Shown: positions 1-5,968 of the stretch, piece by piece | Layout: each line of letters starts with the position of its first letter | Position numbering within the stretch: the first letter of the stretch is position 1 | Assembly: GCA_041690515.1 (NCBI GenBank) | Contig: JAWLHF010000129.1 | Span: forward strand, 1-7,702 | Source: BRH-c25 sp041690515 | GTDB lineage: Bacteria; Bacillota; Clostridia; Lutisporales; Lutisporaceae | Direction: 5' to 3' | Length of the DNA stretch: 7,702 nt | Notes under the pieces: model-generated | The model's input: only the letters and a program-made list of their open reading frames with translations | The model's database searches: none | What the model was told of the DNA's origin: nothing | Translations under genes and position numbers: made by a program

Positions 1-12
1 ATAGTGCAGTAA
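1..12 (+). CDS. C-terminal tail of upstream gene, probably fliL
   Basis: Frame 1 reads Ile-Val-Gln and then TAA at 10-12, just before the fliM ribosome binding site. In related Firmicutes the gene before fliM is fliL, which encodes a single-pass membrane protein near the stator, and FliL proteins commonly end in a hydrophobic residue or two followed by Gln. Three codons cannot identify a gene, so the call rests on operon order and this weak ending. The stop could also be chance. Confidence 0.3.
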   Translation: MVQ

Positions 13-13
13 G

Positions 14-20
14 AAGGAGG
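14..20 (+). promoter_or_regulatory. Ribosome binding site of fliM
   Basis: A full AAGGAGG Shine-Dalgarno core lies 9 nt upstream of the GTG at 30. It supports the GTG start; no in-frame ATG is available near the conserved N-terminal motif. The strong site probably compensates for the weaker start codon. Confidence 0.85.
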
Positions 21-29
21 TGGCACAGT

Positions 30-1025
30 GTGTCCGAGGTTCTTTCGCAAAATGAGATAGATGCGCTGTTAAGCGCCCTAAATTCAGGTGAGATAAACGT
101 ACATGAAATAAAAGAAGAAAAAGAAGAAAGAAAAGTCAAGGATTACAATTTCAAAATACCAAATAAGTTTGCAAAGGATCATACAAGAACGCTTCAGATC
201 TTGCATGAGAATTTTTCAAGACTTTTGCAGACTTATCTTTCGGGATACCTTAGAGCATTGGTGCAGATTGAAGTTATTTCAGTAGATCAGCTTACATACA
301 ATGAGTTCACCAACTCTATGCCAAATCCGTCAGTACTTGGTATTGTGGAGTTTGCCCCACTCAGTGGATCAATAATAGTCGAAATGACTCCTCCAATTTC
401 TTTTGCAATGATTGAGAGGGTCCTTGGCGGTACAGGACATGCCTTTGAAAGGGCAAGAGGTTTTACAGAGATAGAACTGTGTCTTCTTGAGAAGATAATG
501 GGGCAGATAATAAGTTATTTCAGAGATCCTTGGAAGAATGTCATAGAGCTTAAGCCTCGTCTGAAGAAGATAGAGACAAACCCTCAATTTGCACAGATAA
601 TGTCGCCTAACGAAACAGTAGCTCTTATAACCTTAAATACAAAGGTAGGCAATATAGAAGGAATGATACATATCTGTATACCTCACTTGGTTATTGAGCC
701 AATTATTCCTAAGCTCAGCACTAAGTTTTGGTTTTCCGGTATCAATAAAGAAATCACTGGCAGCGATCTGAAGATAATAGAGAAGAAGATTCAAAGCACA
801 TTGCTTCCTGTAAGGGTACTTCTTGGAAGCAACGATATAACAGTAAGGGATTTTTTGGAACTGAATATTGGTGACGTTATACCTCTAAACACAAATGTGA
901 ATGAGGATCTTAAGATATTTGTCGGAAATCTGCTTAAATTCAATGGAAAACCAGGATTGAAAAAGAATAAAGTAGCAGTGAAAATAACAAGAGTTGAAAA
1001 GAAAGGAGATGATTTCGATGAGTGA
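30..1025 (+). CDS. fliM: Flagellar motor switch protein FliM
   Basis: FliM forms the middle of the cytoplasmic C-ring, links FliG to the FliN-type ring and receives phosphorylated CheY to control rotation. The protein has 331 residues, the usual family length. The N-terminal docking peptide LSQNEIDALL (residues 5-14) is the known CheY-P binding motif. A charged Lys/Glu linker follows (about 27-37). The middle domain (about 45-230) carries the GGTG motif at 133-136, which is the FliG contact in studied FliM proteins. The C-terminal SpoA/FliN-like domain spans about 255-323. The middle domain shares the CheC fold but lacks the catalytic Asn of the phosphatase motif: where FliY has ExxN, FliM has EKIMG (154-158). 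Start is GTG at 30, with a strong ribosome binding site. The stop overlaps the fliY start by 8 nt. Identification is secure. Confidence 0.97.
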   Translation: MSEVLSQNEIDALLSALNSGEINVHEIKEEKEERKVKDYNFKIPNKFAKDHTRTLQILHENFSRLLQTYLSGYLRALVQIEVISVDQLTYNEFTNSMPNPSVLGIVEFAPLSGSIIVEMTPPISFAMIERVLGGTGHAFERARGFTEIELCLLEKIMGQIISYFRDPWKNVIELKPRLKKIETNPQFAQIMSPNETVALITLNTKVGNIEGMIHICIPHLVIEPIIPKLSTKFWFSGINKEITGSDLKIIEKKIQSTLLPVRVLLGSNDITVRDFLELNIGDVIPLNTNVNEDLKIFVGNLLKFNGKPGLKKNKVAVKITRVEKKGDDFDE

Positions 1026-2190
1026 AATGCTGTCACAGGAAGAGATAGACGCCCTTCTTAAGGGAGACAGCTCATCAGAGCCTCAAGATGATTCATCTTC
1101 TCAATCAAATCAGAGCAGTGATCTTACTAGTGAAGAAAAAGATGCTTTGGGTGAGATAGGGAATATTAGCATGGGTACTTCAGCTACAACGCTGTTTACA
1201 TTGCTGAACAACAAGGTGAATATTACTACTCCTAAGGTATCCGTTGTAACATGGGAAGAGCTTTCAGGACAGTACACCTCTCCTTATGTTGCAGTACAGG
1301 TGCATTACAAGGAAGGTTTGGAAGGTTCCAATCTTCTGATACTCAAAGAAGATGATGTAAGAATTATTACAGACCTTATGATGGGAGGAGCAGGAGATAA
1401 TAACTCCGAACCAATAAGTGACCTGCATCTAAGCGCCATAGGTGAAGCTATGAACCAGATGATTGGGTCATCATCAACATCACTATCCACAATGTTCAAC
1501 AAGAGGATTGATATATCTCCTCCAGAGGCATTTGTTCTGTATTTTCAGAACTTCAAGGATCTCGACCAGTTCAATTCTGAAGATAAAGTTGTTAAGATTG
1601 CCTTCAGGATGGAGATAGGTGATATAATCGACAGTGAGATTATGCAGCTTATACCGATAGAATTTGCTAAGGATCTTGTAAACAACCTGTTGAACAATAT
1701 GGCATCGGATGAACCAATATCTATTGAAAAACCAGTAGCACCACAGGTTCAGCCAGAGCCGGAGCACAAACCCACCAGTCAGCAGAAACAACCAGCTAAA
1801 CAGAATATACTGAGTAACAGATATGATGAGAGGCAGGAGATTGAAACTGTGAGAAGAGAAGAACCAAAAATGGTTAATGTTCAGCCTGTTCAGTACCAGA
1901 CCTTTGAAGGTGATCAGTGGAGTGCAGAAAAGGAAAGCATTGAACTGATAATGGATGTGCCTCTTGAAATTACAGTGGAACTGGGACGAACTAAGAAGCT
2001 CATACGTGATATTCTGGAATTCGGACCGGGTACTATACTTGAACTGGACAAGCTGGCCGGAGAACCGGTAGATATACTGGTAAACGGCAAATACATCGCA
2101 AAAGGCGAAGTAGTCGTAATCGATGAAAGCTTTGGAGTGAGAATAACTGATATTATCAGCGCATCGAAGCGCCTTAGTAAAATTCAATAG
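1018..2190 (+). CDS. fliY: Flagellar motor switch phosphatase FliY (CheC-like/FliN fusion)
   Basis: FliY is a C-ring protein of Firmicutes that also removes phosphate from CheY-P at the motor. The 390 residues divide into an N-terminal CheY-docking peptide (LSQEEIDALL, 5-14) nearly identical to that of FliM, a Ser/Gln/Asp-rich spacer (17-36), a CheC-like domain (about 37-228), a Pro/Gln/Glu-rich linker (about 232-305) and a C-terminal FliN/SpoA domain (about 308-385). Both phosphatase motifs of the form D/S-x3-E-x2-N-x22-P are complete: D42, E46, N49, P72 and S139, E143, N146, P169. I chose ATG 1018 because AAAGGAG (1002-1008) lies 9 nt upstream and the docking motif follows directly; an in-frame extension to 994 would bury that site. 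The gene overlaps the end of fliM by 8 nt. No separate fliN is seen, so the FliN domain here probably fills that role. Confidence 0.96.
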   Translation: MSEMLSQEEIDALLKGDSSSEPQDDSSSQSNQSSDLTSEEKDALGEIGNISMGTSATTLFTLLNNKVNITTPKVSVVTWEELSGQYTSPYVAVQVHYKEGLEGSNLLILKEDDVRIITDLMMGGAGDNNSEPISDLHLSAIGEAMNQMIGSSSTSLSTMFNKRIDISPPEAFVLYFQNFKDLDQFNSEDKVVKIAFRMEIGDIIDSEIMQLIPIEFAKDLVNNLLNNMASDEPISIEKPVAPQVQPEPEHKPTSQQKQPAKQNILSNRYDERQEIETVRREEPKMVNVQPVQYQTFEGDQWSAEKESIELIMDVPLEITVELGRTKKLIRDILEFGPGTILELDKLAGEPVDILVNGKYIAKGEVVVIDESFGVRITDIISASKRLSKIQ

Positions 2191-2210
2191 TTCACAATTT
2201 TAACACATGC

Positions 2211-2217
2211 AAGGAGG
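2211..2217 (+). promoter_or_regulatory. Ribosome binding site of cheY
   Basis: AAGGAGG sits in the 37-nt fliY-cheY gap, 10 nt before ATG 2228. It decides the start. An in-frame ATG at 2207 would place this site inside the coding region and add seven residues not typical of CheY. Confidence 0.85.
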
Positions 2218-2227
2218 AAGTATTCAA

Positions 2228-2590
2228 ATGGCTAACGGTATATTGATTGTTGATGATGCTGCATTTATGAGGATGATGATTAAGGATGTGCTATCCAAGA
2301 ACGGGTTTGAGATCAGTGGTGAAGCTGAAAACGGCGCAAAAGCAATAGAAAAATTCAAAGAGCTTGACCCTGAATTGGTTATTATGGATATCACCATGCC
2401 TGAAGTAGACGGAATACAGGCAGTTAAGGAAATAAAGAAAATTAACGGTTCAGCTAAGGTAATCATGTGCTCTGCTATGGGACAGCAGGCAATGGTTATA
2501 GAAGCAATACAGGCAGGAGCAAAGGATTTTATAGTGAAGCCCTTTCAGGCTGAAAGAATCATAGAGGCTGTCAAGAAGGTGCTTGGCTAA
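2228..2590 (+). CDS. cheY: Chemotaxis response regulator CheY
   Basis: CheY is a single-domain receiver. It is phosphorylated by the kinase CheA and then binds the FliM/FliY N-terminal peptides to bias flagellar rotation. The 120 residues equal the standard length, with no output domain. The conserved active site is complete: acidic pair D9/D10, phospho-acceptor D54 (in VIMDITMP), the switch Ser/Thr position at S82 (in MCSAMGQQ) and K104 in FIVKPF, with the aromatic switch position at F101. The CSAMGQQ and FIVKPF stretches are typical of Gram-positive CheY encoded inside the fla/che operon. Its place directly after the two switch proteins it acts on supports a motor-control role rather than a generic two-component regulator. 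The cognate CheA is not in this window. Confidence 0.95.
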   Translation: MANGILIVDDAAFMRMMIKDVLSKNGFEISGEAENGAKAIEKFKELDPELVIMDITMPEVDGIQAVKEIKKINGSAKVIMCSAMGQQAMVIEAIQAGAKDFIVKPFQAERIIEAVKKVLG

Positions 2591-2608
2591 TAAGGAGTAG
2601 GTAGTTAG

Positions 2609-3037
2609 ATGAATTCAGACAGTACGTTATATGGGATTCTATACTTTTTGTTCATGTCGGCTGTGATTCTGGGTGCGGCATATTATGTTACCAGAATTTT
2701 GGCAAAAAGGGGGATAAACCCGGCAAAGAATAAGAATCTAAAAGTTATGGAAACGGTTCCTCTGGGGATTGATAAAAGCTTATTGCTGGTTAAGGTAGGA
2801 GAGCAGTATTTGCTTCTTGGAAGTACTCAGAAGAGTATATCGCTGCTATCAGCAATAGACAAGGAAAAGCTTACTGTCACCAGTGAGGGTGAGTCATATA
2901 ACAGCATAGAGGGTGAGAGCATTGAGACATACATGAACACAGTCGATGAAGCCGCAGGAAGATCAGGTATGAGCTCTGTGAAGCATAATTTGGATAAATT
3001 AAAATCTATTGTTAGAGGTAACAGGATTGATGTATAA
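2609..3037 (+). CDS. fliO: Flagellar biosynthesis protein FliO
   Basis: FliO is a small bitopic membrane protein that helps assemble or stabilise the FliP ring of the export apparatus and is not itself a core gate component. The 142 residues contain one transmembrane helix (about 8-30), then a basic stretch and a cytoplasmic domain with the family-typical pattern of LKVMETVPLG (44-53), KSLLLVKVG (56-64) and YLLLGST (67-73). The rest (about 85-142) is polar and poorly conserved in this family. Start is ATG 2609: an in-frame TAG lies just upstream (2606-2608) and AAGGAG (2592-2597) is 11 nt away. The stop overlaps fliP by 8 nt. The sequence is divergent, as usual for FliO, and position between cheY and fliP strengthens the call. 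Some Bacillus annotations call this gene fliZ. Confidence 0.88.
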   Translation: MNSDSTLYGILYFLFMSAVILGAAYYVTRILAKRGINPAKNKNLKVMETVPLGIDKSLLLVKVGEQYLLLGSTQKSISLLSAIDKEKLTVTSEGESYNSIEGESIETYMNTVDEAAGRSGMSSVKHNLDKLKSIVRGNRIDV

Positions 3038-3794
3038 GAAAAAGGAAATAGGAAGAATCCCAATAATCATCTTAATAATAGTCATCGCAGTAACTTTTAA
3101 TGCTTGGTGCGATCCGCTTCCAATACCTAAAATAGGCCTCGACATTGAGGCGGCAGACAATCCTCAGGAAGTAGCATTAAGCATACAGATACTGTTTATA
3201 CTGACAGTACTTTCCCTTGCACCGTCACTCTTGATTATGCTTACTTCCTTTACCAGAATAATAATCGTATTGTCCTTTACAAGAAATGCTCTAGGCACTC
3301 AGCAGATGCCGCCTAACCAGGTGCTTATAGGTCTGGCTCTTTTCCTGACTTTATTTGTTATGTCACCGGTAATAGCTGAAATAAACGAAACAGCCTTTAC
3401 ACCATATACAAATGGTGAGATCTCTCAGGAAGCAGCGATTGAGAAGGCTGCTGCTCCTATACGTACTTTTATGTTTAAGTATACAAGAGAAAAAGATCTT
3501 GCATTGTTCTTGAAGCTTGGGCAGATAGACCAGCCTTTGGCAAAGAGCGATATACCAACCTCTACGCTTATACCTGCTTTTATTATAAGCGAGCTTAAAA
3601 CAGCCTTTGAGATTGGTTTTTTCTTATATATACCATTTTTAATGATTGACATGATAGTGGCAAGTACCCTTATGTCCATGGGTATGATGATGCTTCCGCC
3701 GATAATGATATCAATGCCATTCAAAATACTACTTTTTGTAATGGTTGACGGCTGGAATTTAATAATAAGATCTCTTATTCTGGGATTTAGATAG
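3030..3794 (+). CDS. fliP: Flagellar type III export gate protein FliP
   Basis: FliP forms, with FliQ and FliR, the helical export gate through which flagellar subunits leave the cell. The 254-residue protein begins with a basic, hydrophobic segment (3-25) that looks like the cleavable signal peptide known for FliP. It then has hydrophobic helices at about 50-82 and 96-116, an extracytoplasmic region (about 118-180) and two more helices (about 191-212 and 228-252). Family hallmarks are the LTSFTRIIIVLSFTRNALG block (71-89), QQMPPNQ (91-97) and the methionine-rich MSMGMMMLPP loop (215-224), which should correspond to the M-gasket that seals the closed gate. ATG 3030 is preferred over upstream TTG codons; only a modest GAGGT (3015-3019) precedes it. 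The start lies inside the end of fliO (8-nt overlap), suggesting translational coupling. Confidence 0.95.
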   Translation: MYKKKEIGRIPIIILIIVIAVTFNAWCDPLPIPKIGLDIEAADNPQEVALSIQILFILTVLSLAPSLLIMLTSFTRIIIVLSFTRNALGTQQMPPNQVLIGLALFLTLFVMSPVIAEINETAFTPYTNGEISQEAAIEKAAAPIRTFMFKYTREKDLALFLKLGQIDQPLAKSDIPTSTLIPAFIISELKTAFEIGFFLYIPFLMIDMIVASTLMSMGMMMLPPIMISMPFKILLFVMVDGWNLIIRSLILGFR

Positions 3795-3808
3795 ATGGGG
3801 TGTTGTCT

Positions 3809-4078
3809 ATGGATCAAGGAATTGTAATTGATGTAGCACAGGAAGCAATAAAAGTGGTTCTTATGATAGCTGCGCCGATACTGGGTTTGGGACTTCTCGT
3901 AGGTTTGATAGTGAGTATAGTACAGGCAACGACACAAATACAGGAGGCAACATTGTCATTCATACCGAAGATCATAGTGGTATCATTGGCTTTACTTGTA
4001 TTCGGGCCATGGATGATGAACATCATGTACGAATTCACAGTAAGGCTTTTTGAGAATATTCCCACGTATATTAAGTGA
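3809..4078 (+). CDS. fliQ: Flagellar type III export gate protein FliQ
   Basis: FliQ is the small hairpin subunit that wraps around the FliP/FliR core of the export gate. The 89 residues are the standard length. It has two transmembrane helices (about 14-38 and 52-74) joined by a short loop with the conserved pattern QATTQIQEATLSFIPK (39-54). ATG 3809 has a GGGGTG site (3797-3802) 6 nt upstream; GTG 3800 and TTG 3803 are in frame but would overlap that site. The gene follows fliP after 14 nt and precedes fliR in the invariant fliP-fliQ-fliR order. Identification is secure despite the small size. Confidence 0.94.
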   Translation: MDQGIVIDVAQEAIKVVLMIAAPILGLGLLVGLIVSIVQATTQIQEATLSFIPKIIVVSLALLVFGPWMMNIMYEFTVRLFENIPTYIK

Positions 4079-4080
4079 TC

Positions 4081-4866
4081 ATGGATAGTATTAGTGTTAT
4101 TTTAGTTGATAAATTTCTAATACTGCTTTTGGTTTTTGTAAGGATGTCCTCAATCTTTGTCATTACACCTGTATTCGGAAGAAGAGAAATGCCTCCCTAT
4201 ATGAAAATTGGTCTTGCATTCTTCTGCTCATACATTCTGGTTCCATTGATAGGGGATATTCAGCTTGAATACTCAAGCATACTTGGATTTGCAGTTATTG
4301 CAGGTAAGGAATTTCTTGTTGGGATAATTATTGGATTTGTAAGCTTTCTTGTATTATCTGCACTTTATATAGCCGGTCAGATTATAGATATGCAGATTGG
4401 CTTCGGTATGGTTAATGTCCTGGATCCGACAATGAATACCCAAGTCCCCGTAACTGGGAACTTCATATATATAATGACAATATTGTTCTTCATGGCTATA
4501 GATGGCCATCACATATTGCTTTCAGCTCTGTTTAAGAGTTATAGCGTACTGCCTATTAACGGTTTTGCATTTACAGAAACCATGGTTAACAATATAAACA
4601 CAATTTTTTCTGATGTTTTCATGATAGGATTTAAAATAAGCATACCGGTACTGGCAGCAATACTATTGTCAGAGGTGGCATTGGGGATTCTGTCAAGAAC
4701 AGTTCCCCAGATGAATGTATTTGTGGTAGGTATGCCCTTAAAGATTGGCTTGGGACTTTTCACCTTCTACCTTATGATGCCGGTTTTCATCAGGATCATG
4801 ACTTTTACTTTTGACAGGATGTATGGCTATATCTACTTGATAATTAGGAGTATGGCTACAGGATGA
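4081..4866 (+). CDS. fliR: Flagellar type III export gate protein FliR
   Basis: FliR is present as a single copy in the export gate, where it closes the FliP ring and contacts FlhB. The 261-residue protein is strongly hydrophobic, with about six membrane helices. Conserved elements include RMSSIFVITPVFGRREMPP (21-39), the AGQIIDMQIGFGM block (98-110) followed by the DP (115-116), and VGMPLKIGLGL (216-226). The start is uncertain: ATG 4081 follows the fliQ stop by 2 nt, while GTG 4075 is in frame, adds two residues and gives a 4-nt GTGA overlap with the fliQ stop. Neither has a clear Shine-Dalgarno sequence, so ribosomes probably arrive by coupling from fliQ. In some clostridia fliR and flhB are fused; here they are separate, with a 4-nt ATGA overlap. 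Confidence 0.94.
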   Translation: MDSISVILVDKFLILLLVFVRMSSIFVITPVFGRREMPPYMKIGLAFFCSYILVPLIGDIQLEYSSILGFAVIAGKEFLVGIIIGFVSFLVLSALYIAGQIIDMQIGFGMVNVLDPTMNTQVPVTGNFIYIMTILFFMAIDGHHILLSALFKSYSVLPINGFAFTETMVNNINTIFSDVFMIGFKISIPVLAAILLSEVALGILSRTVPQMNVFVVGMPLKIGLGLFTFYLMMPVFIRIMTFTFDRMYGYIYLIIRSMATG

Positions 4867-5954
4867 GATATTATTTGGATTTTAAGATGAATCTGCAGCT
4901 TTTCGGAGAGAAAACCGAACCCGCAACTCCCAAACGAAGGGATGAGATGCGGAAGAAAGGACAGATACCGAGGAGCAGGGAACTGGTCACGGCTTTTGTA
5001 TTGTTGATTTCCTTCATTGCCATGAAGCTCCTTTCAGGATCAATATACAGGAATCTGACCGCAGCAATAAGGTTGTTTTTGAACTTTCCCAAGGATATTG
5101 ACACAAGGTTCTCCATGGACAATTTGACGCAGATATTTCTGGAATGTCTTGTAATAATGGCAAAGATACTGGGACCTATATTGCTTATCATTGTTGTAGT
5201 TGTGATAATTGTCAATTATCTTCAGGTGGGATCTGTTTTTACAGCCAAACCATTGATGCCCAGTATAAATAAGTTGAATCCTATCGAGGGTTTTAAGCGA
5301 CTTTTTTCAAAAAACTCCTTTGTTGAGTTTTTAAAGTCTATATTGAAGATAGGAATTATTGGATATGTTGTATTTGACTTTCTCATGGACAATTATGACA
5401 TAGTACCTGAATTGTTGAATATGAATCTTGAGAGCACAATAGTATTCATGGGCAATACAATTATAAGCATCGGAATAAGAGCTGCGGTTGTACTACTGGT
5501 ACTTTCCGTCTTCGATTACGGATTTCAGATATGGGATTATGAGAAGAGCATAAGGATGTCCAAGCAAGAGGTAAAAGATGAATACAAGCTTATTGAAGGT
5601 AATCCGCAAATAAAATCAAAGATAAGGGAAAAGCAGAGGCAGCTTTCCTTAAGAAGAATGATGGCCGAAGTGCCACAAGCCGATGTTATAATAACAAACC
5701 CGACCCATTTTGCGGTAGCTGTGAAATATGACGCAAACACATCTGATGCTCCTTTGGTGGTTGCAAAGGGTAAAGACCTTATAGCTCAAAAGATTAAAGA
5801 TACCGCTAAGGAGAACAGGGTACCCATAGTTGAGAACAAGCCTCTGGCGCAGGCATTATATAAAAGCGTTGATATTGGTGACAAGATTCCGGTTGATTTA
5901 TACAAAGCCGTAGCAGAAGTGCTGGCATTTGTATACAACTTGAAAGAAAAATAG
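4863..5954 (+). CDS. flhB: Flagellar export switch protein FlhB
   Basis: FlhB switches the export apparatus from rod/hook to filament substrates. The 363 residues match family length. The N-terminus has the conserved LQLFGEKTEPATPKRRDEMR (11-30) and KGQIPRSREL (32-41). Four membrane segments follow (about 42-60, 93-119, 157-178 and 192-218), then the linker and the cytoplasmic domain (about 220-363). The autocleavage motif NPTH is intact at 279-282, with cleavage expected between N279 and P280, as known for the family. Downstream, VVAKGKDLIAQKIK (299-312) and PLAQALYK (327-334) are typical. ATG 4863 overlaps the fliR stop (ATGA) and has TAGGAG (4845-4850) 12 nt upstream. ATG 4887 is an alternative that would still keep the conserved region but lacks a good binding site. 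Confidence 0.96.
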   Translation: MRYYLDFKMNLQLFGEKTEPATPKRRDEMRKKGQIPRSRELVTAFVLLISFIAMKLLSGSIYRNLTAAIRLFLNFPKDIDTRFSMDNLTQIFLECLVIMAKILGPILLIIVVVVIIVNYLQVGSVFTAKPLMPSINKLNPIEGFKRLFSKNSFVEFLKSILKIGIIGYVVFDFLMDNYDIVPELLNMNLESTIVFMGNTIISIGIRAAVVLLVLSVFDYGFQIWDYEKSIRMSKQEVKDEYKLIEGNPQIKSKIREKQRQLSLRRMMAEVPQADVIITNPTHFAVAVKYDANTSDAPLVVAKGKDLIAQKIKDTAKENRVPIVENKPLAQALYKSVDIGDKIPVDLYKAVAEVLAFVYNLKEK

Positions 5955-5960
5955 AAGGAG
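5954..5960 (+). promoter_or_regulatory. Ribosome binding site of flhA
   Basis: GAAGGAG starts on the last base of the flhB stop codon and lies 8 nt before ATG 5969. The spacing is near ideal, so flhA probably has its own efficient initiation despite being in the same message. Confidence 0.82.
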
Positions 5961-5968
5961 ACATATAT

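Noticed and set aside
110..135. 26-nt pure A/G tract near the start of fliM, considered as a slippage or regulatory site
   Set aside because: It encodes the Lys/Glu-rich linker after the docking peptide. The frame continues normally and no run of identical bases is long enough to suggest programmed slippage.
1483..2187. A 234-codon open frame on the minus strand opposite fliY
   Set aside because: It lies wholly within a secure gene, its product is rich in Tyr, Phe, His and Cys with no recognisable domain, and no ribosome binding site supports it. It is a shadow of the AT-rich coding strand.
2207..2227. Upstream in-frame ATG for cheY
   Set aside because: It would place the AAGGAGG binding site inside the coding sequence and has no binding site of its own. 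CheY conservation begins at ATG 2228.
4811..4845. TTGACA in the end of fliR as a possible internal promoter before flhB
   Set aside because: No acceptable -10 hexamer lies at 16-18 nt; the nearest GATAAT is about 22 nt away. The bases are explained by conserved FliR coding sequence.
5098..5150. TTGACA and TTGACG in flhB as -35 elements
   Set aside because: Neither has a TATAAT-like hexamer at the right distance, and both lie in the middle of a gene.
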